Position numbers and translations under genes: made by a program. A stretch of 5,359 nt of DNA from Paracoccaceae bacterium (GTDB lineage Bacteria; Pseudomonadota; Alphaproteobacteria; Rhodobacterales; Rhodobacteraceae). The notes beneath the pieces were generated by a model that was not told the DNA's origin, did no database searches, and saw only the letters and a list, made by a program, of their open reading frames with translations. Every line of letters begins with the position of its first letter. Position 1 is the stretch's first letter. Location: contig SPLB01000137.1 in assembly GCA_004566265.1 (NCBI GenBank), forward strand, positions 1-5,359. The letters are read 5' to 3'. This document shows positions 1 through 5,359 of this stretch, piece after piece.

Positions 1-132
1 CCGCAGGGCCATGCGTTTGTCCGAGAAAACTTCTTCTGCAGCTTCTTCCACCGAGGCAAAGCGGTCCATATTGAAGGTCGACGTCAGGACGGAAAACCGC
101 AGCACACCGTTCATTTTGAATGTGGGTGACAT
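1..132 (-). CDS. unrecognised protein, N-terminal 44 residues (partial)
   Basis: The minus-strand frame from ATG at 132 stays open to the left edge, giving 44 residues that begin MSPTFKMNGVLRFSVLTSTF and continue with an acidic, helix-like stretch rich in Glu and Ala (SVEEAAEEVFSDKR). The start is supported by AAGGGG at 145-140, seven bases upstream; a second ATG at 114 has no comparable site. I do not recognise the family, and too little is visible to assign a function. There is no signal peptide or clear membrane segment. It lies beyond the rpoC terminator and the helicase remnant, so it probably has its own promoter, but I could not identify convincing -35/-10 boxes in 133-241. Confidence 0.6.
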   Translation of the reverse strand, partial: MSPTFKMNGVLRFSVLTSTFNMDRFASVEEAAEEVFSDKRMALR

Positions 133-150
133 GGCCCCGCCCCTTCCGAT

Positions 151-172
151 CTGTGTTTCAGAGAAACCACAG
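151..172 (-). promoter_or_regulatory. inverted repeat / hairpin upstream of the left-edge gene
   Basis: CTGTG-TTTC and GAAA-C-CACAG form a 9-bp stem with one bulged base and a 3-base loop. It ends 18 bases before the ATG at 132, just ahead of the ribosome-binding site (140-145). No T-tract follows on either strand, so it is not a classical terminator. It could be a 5'-leader structure or a protein-binding palindrome. The 8-mer CCACAGGT in its plus-strand right arm recurs as a direct copy at 206-213. The function is unknown. Confidence 0.3.
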
Positions 173-241
173 GTGTTCCGAGCTGCCAAGCATCGAATTG
201 CCCTGCCACAGGTTTCCCTTTGGAAAGGCGCGTTTCGTGCC

Positions 242-682
242 TTACACGCCGGGTGTGCGTCCCCTGCCCCTGATGCAGGAAACAGGCCTTATCAAACACC
301 CGCAGATCCAGCGGGTTCGGCAGGCGCACGTCTGTCAGGTCCGGCAGGGTTTTGTCGGCAAGGTCAAAACTCCGGTCGATCTGTGACATCACCAAAGTGA
401 TAGCCCCTGCGGCGCGCTTCAACTGCTGAAGGCGGCGCATTTTCTCCTCTAACGCGGGGTTTGTACGCCGCTGGTCCAGCAATTGCAGGATGTTGATGAC
501 TATGATTGCGGGCGTCTGTGCGCCTCGCGGATGACATAGTCAGCCGAAATCTCATCCGACATGTCGACCACGACCTCTGTGGGAGACGGCGACAGACCAA
601 GCGCGGCCCAATGGGCGGCAATGTCCTGCCGGTAATAGTCGAGTGTAAAGACATACCCACGACGGCTGGAGCAGGCCCCGTC
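242..682 (-). pseudogene. decayed DnaB-like (RecA-fold) helicase/ATPase remnant
   Basis: Two minus-strand frames together give the C-terminal part of a DnaB-type RecA-fold ATPase. Frame one (682-503) reads RRGYVFTLDYYRQDI then DEISADYVIREAHRRP and stops at TAG 502-500. Frame two resumes at about 515 with AIIVINILQLLDQRR (Walker B region), continues through SQIDRS (compare DnaB SQLNRS), then LPDLTDVRLPNPLDL and FDKACFLHQGQ (compare the DnaB stretch SDLRESGSIEQDADLIMFI), and ends at TAA 244-242. The lesions are: no start codon and no Walker A GKT loop, because only about 50 bases separate this remnant from the rpoC terminator; an in-frame TGA at 685-683; a frameshift consistent with loss of one base near 505-525; Asn for the Walker B Asp; and Asp where DnaB proteins carry the Glu of their SLEM motif. 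I recall intact helicase-annotated homologues of about 250 residues in Rhodobacteraceae but could not check this. A sequencing error could explain the frameshift, not the missing 5' half. Confidence 0.72.
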
Positions 683-733
683 TCAAGACGGCAGCATTGA
701 AGGGTAGAACTCAACGCGCAAATCCGCCTGCGC

Positions 734-768
734 AAAAGAACCCCCCCGCACCGTTGCCAGTGCGGGGG
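734..768 (-). terminator. intrinsic terminator of the rpoBC operon
   Basis: On the minus strand a perfect 9-bp GC-rich stem, CCCCCGCAC paired with GTGCGGGGG (760-768 with 743-751), encloses an 8-base loop and is followed by TTCTTTT (740-734). It starts 29 bases after the rpoC stop, as expected for a Rho-independent terminator. On the plus strand the same stem is followed by a T-rich stretch (TCTGTTTTCT), so it may also act on leftward-facing antisense transcription. Confidence 0.92.
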
Positions 769-797
769 TCTGTTTTCTCAATCTAGAAGGTCAGCGA

Positions 798-3700
798 TCA
801 ATCGCGGCTTTCCGGGGTTTCGACAAGGTTGTCAAAGTCCGAGCCGGTGTCGATCACATCGTCCATCGAAGGAGCGGCCAGTGCAGCAGCTGCCTCTGCC
901 TCTTCGCGACGAGCCTCGATGACCACATTGTCGCGCGACGACGCAACCTGACGGACGCGCTGGGTTGCCCCACCGGTTCCCGCCGGGATCAGACGACCCA
1001 CGATGACGTTTTCTTTCAGACCAACAAGCTTGTCCTTTTTGCCCTGCACGGACGCCTCGGTGAGAACGCGGGTGGTCTCCTGGAAGGAGGCCGCAGAGAT
1101 GAAGGATCGGGTCTGCAGCGACGCCTTGGTGATACCAAGGAGGATCGGTGCGCCCTGCGCCGGACGCTTACCGCGCGCCAGTGCCTTCTCGTTGGCTTGA
1201 TCGAACTCTTGCTTGTCGACGTGTTCGCCCTTCAGCAGCGTGGTTTCACCGCTGTCAGAGATCTCCCACTTCTGCAGCATCTGGCGAACGATCACCTCGA
1301 TGTGCTTGTCGTTGATCTTCACGCCCTGCAGACGATACACGTCCTGAACTTCGTCGATCATGTAGTTGGCAAGCGCTTCGACACCCATAATGGCAAGGAT
1401 GTCATGCGGCGCGGGGTTGCCGTCCATGATGTAGTCGCCCTTCTGCACGAAATCGCCTTCCTGCACGGGGATGTGTTTGCCCTTGGGCACCATGTATTCC
1501 ACGGTGTCCTTGGTTTCATCCGCCGGTTCAATGGCGATGCGACGCTTGTTCTTGTAGTCGCGGCCAAATCGCACGTAGCCATCGATTTCGGCGATGATCG
1601 CGTGGTCTTTCGGACGACGGGCTTCGAACAGTTCCGCAACGCGCGGCAAACCACCGGTAATGTCCTTGGTCTTGGCACCTTCGCGCGGGATACGCGCAAC
1701 AATGTCACCTGCTTCCATGGTCTGACCATCTTCGCAGGACAGGATCGCGTCCACGGACATCGGGTAGGTGACCGGGTTGCCTAGGTCATTGCGGACCGGC
1801 TGACCATTGCTGTCGACCAAGATGATCTCTGGCTTAAGGTCGGACCCTTTCGGGGCCGCACGCCAGTCAATCACGATCTTCTGGGTCATGCCGGTTGCAT
1901 CGTCGGTCTCTTCGCGGACGGCGAGGCCTGCAACGAGGTCGACGTATTTCGCAACACCTGGTTTCTCTGCGATGATCGGCAGAGTGTAGGGGTCCCATTC
2001 GAACAGCTTATCGCCGCGCTTGACGTCCTGACCTTCCGCGACGAACAGCTTGGTGCCGTACCCCAGCTTGTGGTTCGCGCGTTCCTCGCCGTGCTCGTCT
2101 TGAATGATCAGCTTCATATTGCGGCCGATCACCAACACGTCCCCTGCCGCGTCGGTCAGGGTGTGCGGGTTTTCAAAGACGATCTTGCCCTCTTGCGAGG
2201 CCTCGAGGAAGGACTGCTGGCCACCCTGCGCAACCCCACCGATGTGGAACGTGCGCATGGTCAGCTGAGTACCGGGTTCACCAATCGATTGTGCCGCGAT
2301 GATCCCGACCGCTTCACCCTGGTTAACCAGAGTGCCCCGCGCAAGGTCACGACCGTAGCACATAGCGCAGACGCCCTCTTCGCTCTCACAGGTGAGCGGC
2401 GAACGTATCCGGGCGGTCTGTACGTTGGCCGCCTCGATAGAGTCTGCCATGCGCTCGTCAATCAGCTGCTGGCTCGCCACCAGGACCTCATCGGTGCCTG
2501 GACGTTTGATGTCATCCGCCGCGACACGGCCCAGCAGGCGTTCGCCCAGGGATGCCACAACCTCACCATCGTTGACGGCCGCTTCTGCAGTGATCGCGTT
2601 CTCAGTGCCACAATCATGCTCGCGCACGATGCAGTCCTGAGCGACATCGACCAAACGACGGGTCAGATAACCGGAGTTCGCTGTCTTAAGAGCCGTATCC
2701 GACAAACCTTTCCGAGCGCCGTGGGTCGAGTTGAAGTACTCAAGAACCGTCAGGCCTTCTTTAAAGTTCGAGATAACGGGTGTCTCGATAATGTCGCCGT
2801 TCGGCTTGGCCATCAGGCCGCGCATACCGCCCAGCTGACGCATCTGCGTAACAGACCCACGCGCACCGGAGTGCGCCATCATGTAGACCGAGTTCGGCTC
2901 CATAACAGCGCCGCTTTCGTCGCGCTTGTCCGCCGAGATGGTGGACATCATGGCTTCGGTCAGCTTGTCGTTACACTTCGACCAGGCATCGACAACTTTG
3001 TTGTACTTTTCGCCCTGCGTGATCAGGCCGTCCATGTACTGCTGTTCGAAGTCCTTCACCTGACCGCGGGTGTCGTCGACGATCGTCCATTTATTGTCTG
3101 GGATCACCATGTCGTCCTTACCGAACGAGATGCCGGCCTTGAACGCTTCGCGGAAGCCCATGGTCATGATCTGGTCACAGAAGATGACAGACTCTTTCTG
3201 ACCGCAGTAACGGTAGACAGTGTCGATGACCTGTTGAACTTCGCGCTTACGCAGCAGGCGGTTCACCAGTTCGAACGGTGCCTTGGCATTCTTCGGCAGC
3301 AGGGACCCCAAACGGGCGCGGCCCGGCGTGGTTGCAAATCGCTGCGAGACTTCCATGCCGTTTTCGTCAATCTGCGGCAGACGTACGGTCACTTTCGAGT
3401 GGAGGTGAACTTCGCCCGCGTCAAGCGCATGCTGAACTTCCTCCAGATCCCCAAAGACCTTGCCTTCGCCGATCATGCCCTCGCGTTCCAGGGTCAAGTA
3501 GTAGAGACCCAAGATCATATCCTGCGAAGGAACGATGATCGGTGCACCGTTTGCGGGCGACAGGACGTTGTTGGTGGACATCATCAGGACGCGCGCTTCC
3601 AGCTGTGCCTCAAGAGACAGCGGAACGTGCACAGCCATCTGGTCCCCGTCGAAGTCCGCGTTAAACGCGGAACAGACGAGCGGGTGCAGCTGGATGGCTT

Positions 3701-5042
3701 TGCCTTCGATCAGCGTAGGTTCAAAAGCCTGAATCCCAAGACGGTGCAGCGTCGGCGCGCGGTTCAGCATGACCGGGTGCTCGCGGATGACCTCGTCGAG
3801 GATATCCCAAACTTCGGGACGCTCTTTTTCAACCAGCTTCTTCGCTTGCTTCACGGTAGAGGACAGGCCTTTGGCCTCCAGACGCGAATAGATGAAGGGC
3901 TTGAAGAGTTCCAAGGCCATCTTCTTGGGCAGACCACATTGGTGCAGCTTCAGTTCCGGGCCGGTCACAATGACCGAACGACCGGAGAAGTCGACGCGTT
4001 TCCCCAAAAGGTTCTGACGGAAGCGACCCTGCTTACCTTTCAGCATGTCGGACAGCGACTTCAGCGGGCGCTTGTTGGCACCGGTGATGACGCGGCCACG
4101 GCGGCCGTTGTCGAACAGGGCGTCCACAGATTCCTGCAGCATCCGCTTTTCGTTGCGGACAATGATGTCAGGGGCGCGCAGTTCGATCAGACGCTTCAGT
4201 CGGTTGTTCCGGTTGATCACACGACGATAAAGGTCGTTGAGGTCGGAGGTCGCGAAACGACCGCCATCCAGCGGAACCAGCGGGCGCAGTTCCGGCGGGA
4301 TGACCGGAACAACAGTCATGATCATCCACTCTGGACGGTTGCCGGATTCCAAGAAGGATTCCACAACTTTCAGGCGCTTGATGATTTTCTTGGGCTTCAG
4401 TTCACCGGTGGCTTCCGCGAGTTCGGCACGCAGCTGCTCGGCCTCGGCTTCGAGGTCGATGGCGGCCAGCATTTCGCGGATCGCTTCAGCGCCGATATTG
4501 GCAGTGAAGGCGTCCATGCCATAGGTGTCCTGAGCGTCCATATACTCTTCTTCGGTCATCATCTGGCCATATTGCAGGTCGGTCAGACCTGGCTCGATGA
4601 CAACGTAGTTTTCAAAGTACAGGACGCGTTCCAGATCGCGCAGTGTCATGTCCAGCATCAGGCCAATGCGGGACGGCAGCGACTTTAGGAACCAGATATG
4701 TGCAACGGGGGCTGCCAGTTCGATGTGGCCCATGCGCTCGCGGCGCACTTTCTGAAGGGTAACTTCAACACCACATTTTTCGCAGACAACGCCGCGATAT
4801 TTCATGCGCTTATATTTGCCGCAGAGACATTCGTAGTCTTTGATCGGGCCAAAGATACGCGCACAGAACAGGCCGTCGCGTTCCGGTTTGAAGGTACGGT
4901 AGTTGATGGTCTCGGGCTTTTTGATTTCGCCGTAGGACCAAGACAGGATGCGTTCAGGCGACGCGAGGGAGACTTTGATTTCGTCAAAGACCTTCGCCGG
5001 CGTCAGCGGGTTGAACGGGTTGTTTGTGAGTTCCTGGTTCAT
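798..5042 (-). CDS. rpoC: DNA-directed RNA polymerase subunit beta'
   Basis: This is complete RpoC, 1414 residues (E. coli 1407), the cytoplasmic catalytic subunit that forms the clamp and active centre of RNA polymerase with beta, two alpha, omega and sigma. Visible landmarks in order are: first zinc site Cys72, 74, 87, 90; clamp coiled coil that binds sigma, about 268-313; double-psi barrel with the Mg-binding NADFDGD motif (Asp463, 465, 467); bridge helix around 772-806; second zinc site Cys811, 885, 892, 895; trigger loop starting near 919 with Met929 and His933; a proteobacterial SI3-type insertion of beta-barrel-sandwich character at about 940-1127; trigger-loop return [15 protein letters not shown] (1130-1144); conserved [13 protein letters not shown] (1345-1357); and an acidic, Ala/Glu-rich tail. 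The start is set by the GGGGAG site six bases upstream; an in-frame ATG at 5072 is rejected. It lies downstream of rpoB in the same operon and ends 29 bases before a terminator. No lesions are seen. Confidence 0.99.
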   Translation of the reverse strand: MNQELTNNPFNPLTPAKVFDEIKVSLASPERILSWSYGEIKKPETINYRTFKPERDGLFCARIFGPIKDYECLCGKYKRMKYRGVVCEKCGVEVTLQKVRRERMGHIELAAPVAHIWFLKSLPSRIGLMLDMTLRDLERVLYFENYVVIEPGLTDLQYGQMMTEEEYMDAQDTYGMDAFTANIGAEAIREMLAAIDLEAEAEQLRAELAEATGELKPKKIIKRLKVVESFLESGNRPEWMIMTVVPVIPPELRPLVPLDGGRFATSDLNDLYRRVINRNNRLKRLIELRAPDIIVRNEKRMLQESVDALFDNGRRGRVITGANKRPLKSLSDMLKGKQGRFRQNLLGKRVDFSGRSVIVTGPELKLHQCGLPKKMALELFKPFIYSRLEAKGLSSTVKQAKKLVEKERPEVWDILDEVIREHPVMLNRAPTLHRLGIQAFEPTLIEGKAIQLHPLVCSAFNADFDGDQMAVHVPLSLEAQLEARVLMMSTNNVLSPANGAPIIVPSQDMILGLYYLTLEREGMIGEGKVFGDLEEVQHALDAGEVHLHSKVTVRLPQIDENGMEVSQRFATTPGRARLGSLLPKNAKAPFELVNRLLRKREVQQVIDTVYRYCGQKESVIFCDQIMTMGFREAFKAGISFGKDDMVIPDNKWTIVDDTRGQVKDFEQQYMDGLITQGEKYNKVVDAWSKCNDKLTEAMMSTISADKRDESGAVMEPNSVYMMAHSGARGSVTQMRQLGGMRGLMAKPNGDIIETPVISNFKEGLTVLEYFNSTHGARKGLSDTALKTANSGYLTRRLVDVAQDCIVREHDCGTENAITAEAAVNDGEVVASLGERLLGRVAADDIKRPGTDEVLVASQQLIDERMADSIEAANVQTARIRSPLTCESEEGVCAMCYGRDLARGTLVNQGEAVGIIAAQSIGEPGTQLTMRTFHIGGVAQGGQQSFLEASQEGKIVFENPHTLTDAAGDVLVIGRNMKLIIQDEHGEERANHKLGYGTKLFVAEGQDVKRGDKLFEWDPYTLPIIAEKPGVAKYVDLVAGLAVREETDDATGMTQKIVIDWRAAPKGSDLKPEIILVDSNGQPVRNDLGNPVTYPMSVDAILSCEDGQTMEAGDIVARIPREGAKTKDITGGLPRVAELFEARRPKDHAIIAEIDGYVRFGRDYKNKRRIAIEPADETKDTVEYMVPKGKHIPVQEGDFVQKGDYIMDGNPAPHDILAIMGVEALANYMIDEVQDVYRLQGVKINDKHIEVIVRQMLQKWEISDSGETTLLKGEHVDKQEFDQANEKALARGKRPAQGAPILLGITKASLQTRSFISAASFQETTRVLTEASVQGKKDKLVGLKENVIVGRLIPAGTGGATQRVRQVASSRDNVVIEARREEAEAAAALAAPSMDDVIDTGSDFDNLVETPESRD

Positions 5043-5043
5043 T

Positions 5044-5268
5044 TCATTCTCCCCAAATGGGTAAGTATCCAAAGAGTGCGGCGTCTAGGGCCATTGCTAT
5101 CAAGCACAAGCCCCAGACGAAGGCTTTCGGTCTTTGAGGATCGTACCAAGAGCTATCCGCAGAGGGCTTCCAACAGGCAGAGACTATGAGAGCCACACCG
5201 ATCGGAAACCCGAGATATGCAAGAAAGCCGGGCACGGGCCTTGTCGACTTATTCCTCAACCTCCGCAT
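5044..5268 (-). CDS. small putative membrane protein nested between rpoB and rpoC
   Basis: I do not recognise this 74-residue protein. It has a basic N-terminus (five Arg/Lys in the first ten residues), a hydrophobic stretch at about residues 15-33, a polar loop at about 34-48, and a second hydrophobic stretch at about 49-70. That fits a two-helix inner-membrane hairpin with both ends in the cytoplasm under the positive-inside rule. Residues 29-32 read VSAC, which also fits a lipobox, so a lipoprotein signal is an alternative. The ATG at 5268 overlaps the rpoB end by 20 nt and has only a weak GGA-type ribosome site. A GTG at 5235 would give 63 residues with no overlap. The TGA lies one base before the rpoC ATG, which suggests translational coupling. 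Codons rare in GC-rich alphaproteobacteria (ATA, CTA, TTA) occur near the 3' end, unlike in rpoC. A chance ORF in the 206-nt spacer cannot be excluded; conservation in relatives would decide. Confidence 0.5.
   Translation of the reverse strand: MRRLRNKSTRPVPGFLAYLGFPIGVALIVSACWKPSADSSWYDPQRPKAFVWGLCLIAMALDAALFGYLPIWGE
5049..5054 (-). promoter_or_regulatory. rpoC ribosome-binding site, inside the small ORF
   Basis: GGGGAG on the minus strand sits six bases before the ATG at 5042, an ideal Shine-Dalgarno position. This decides the rpoC start: the frame is open for ten more codons up to an ATG at 5072, but that start has no such site and would add residues not found in RpoC proteins. The same bases encode the last Gly-Glu codons of the upstream small ORF, so ribosomes finishing that ORF would terminate within the rpoC initiation region. 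Confidence 0.85.
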
Positions 5269-5359
5269 CCAGGAGTTCCATATTCAGGCCGAGGCCACGG
5301 ACTTCTTTAACCAGAACGTTGAACGATTCCGGCACGCCCGCTTCAAAGTTATCCTCGCC
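5249..5359 (-). CDS. rpoB: RNA polymerase beta subunit, C-terminal end (partial)
   Basis: This is the last 36 codons plus the TAA stop of rpoB; the rest lies beyond the right edge. RpoB is the beta subunit of RNA polymerase and forms much of the catalytic cleft with beta'. The visible tail contains [20 protein letters not shown], which matches the nearly invariant end of bacterial beta (E. coli [20 protein letters not shown]), followed by a short acidic end (LLDAEVEE). The frame is open to the window edge. The neighbouring complete rpoC on the same strand confirms the assignment. No hairpin with a T-tract follows the stop, so transcription should continue into the small ORF and rpoC. The stop codon lies inside the start region of the small ORF, in another frame. 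Confidence 0.97.
   Translation of the reverse strand, partial: GEDNFEAGVPESFNVLVKEVRGLGLNMELLDAEVEE

Noticed and set aside
173..200. Possible promoter for the left-edge gene (TTGGCA on the minus strand)
   Set aside because: A TTGGCA-like -35 is present, but the sequence 17 bases on (TTTCTC) is a poor -10 box; the evidence is not enough for a call.
213..226. Small hairpin TTTCC-CTTT-GGAAA after the helicase remnant, considered as a terminator
   Set aside because: The stem is only five base pairs, AT-rich, and has no T-tract on either strand.
11..400. Plus-strand open frames of 129 and 88 codons in the left region
   Set aside because: They run antisense to the left-edge gene and to the helicase remnant, lack good ribosome sites and give sequences without domain character.
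111..482. The 123-codon minus-strand frame beginning at TTG 482, considered as a standalone gene
   Set aside because: The helicase similarity continues upstream of the TTG (Walker B region) and switches frame further up. The true stop of this frame is TAA at 244-242; downstream codons up to 111 belong to a different frame.
364..735. A 123-codon minus-strand frame overlapping the helicase remnant
   Set aside because: It is a third frame, different from the two that carry the helicase motifs. Its product is Arg/Pro-rich without recognisable features, as expected for an out-of-frame translation.
2070..4688. An 872-codon plus-strand open frame, plus several shorter ones, antisense to rpoC
   Set aside because: It lies wholly inside rpoC, which has every catalytic motif. 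Long antisense frames are a common artefact of GC-biased third positions on the coding strand. The translation is low-complexity His/Arg/Gln-rich with no recognisable domain.
5043..5072. Upstream in-frame ATG that would extend RpoC by ten residues
   Set aside because: It lacks a ribosome-binding site, and the added residues are not part of normal RpoC N-termini. The ATG at 5042 has GGGGAG at six-base spacing and begins with the typical MNQEL.

Overview
The window looks like chromosomal DNA from an alphaproteobacterium, most likely a marine Rhodobacterales member of the Roseobacter type. The main support is the full-length beta' subunit: its opening residues ([20 protein letters not shown]), its overall sequence character and its acidic, Ala/Glu-rich C-terminal tail are those I associate with Rhodobacteraceae RpoC. 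This assignment is from memory, not from a search.

Everything I accept as genic lies on the minus strand, so the order of transcription runs from the right edge to the left. (1) 5249-5359 is the 3' end of rpoB. (2) 5044-5268 is a small ORF for a putative membrane protein. It overlaps the rpoB tail by 20 nt and its stop lies one base before the rpoC start codon. (3) 798-5042 is a complete rpoC (1414 aa). (4) 734-768 is a strong intrinsic terminator that closes the rpoBC unit. (5) 242-682 is a degraded remnant of a RecA-fold, DnaB-like helicase-type ATPase. It has lost its 5' half, including the Walker A loop, contains a frameshift, and has an Asn in place of the Walker B Asp. (6) 133-241 is a short intergenic gap with a hairpin and a good Shine-Dalgarno sequence. 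(7) 1-132 is the 5' end of an unrecognised gene that runs off the left edge.

rpoB and rpoC supply the two catalytic subunits of RNA polymerase and are evidently co-transcribed, since no terminator is visible between them. The small ORF is the least ordinary element. The rpoC ribosome-binding site lies inside its last codons, so its translation could be coupled to that of rpoC. The region after the rpoC terminator looks like a decaying accessory gene followed by a separate transcription unit. Long open frames on the plus strand inside rpoC, including one of 872 codons, are shadows of the coding strand. I found no tRNA, rRNA, CRISPR array, insertion sequence or phage structural gene.
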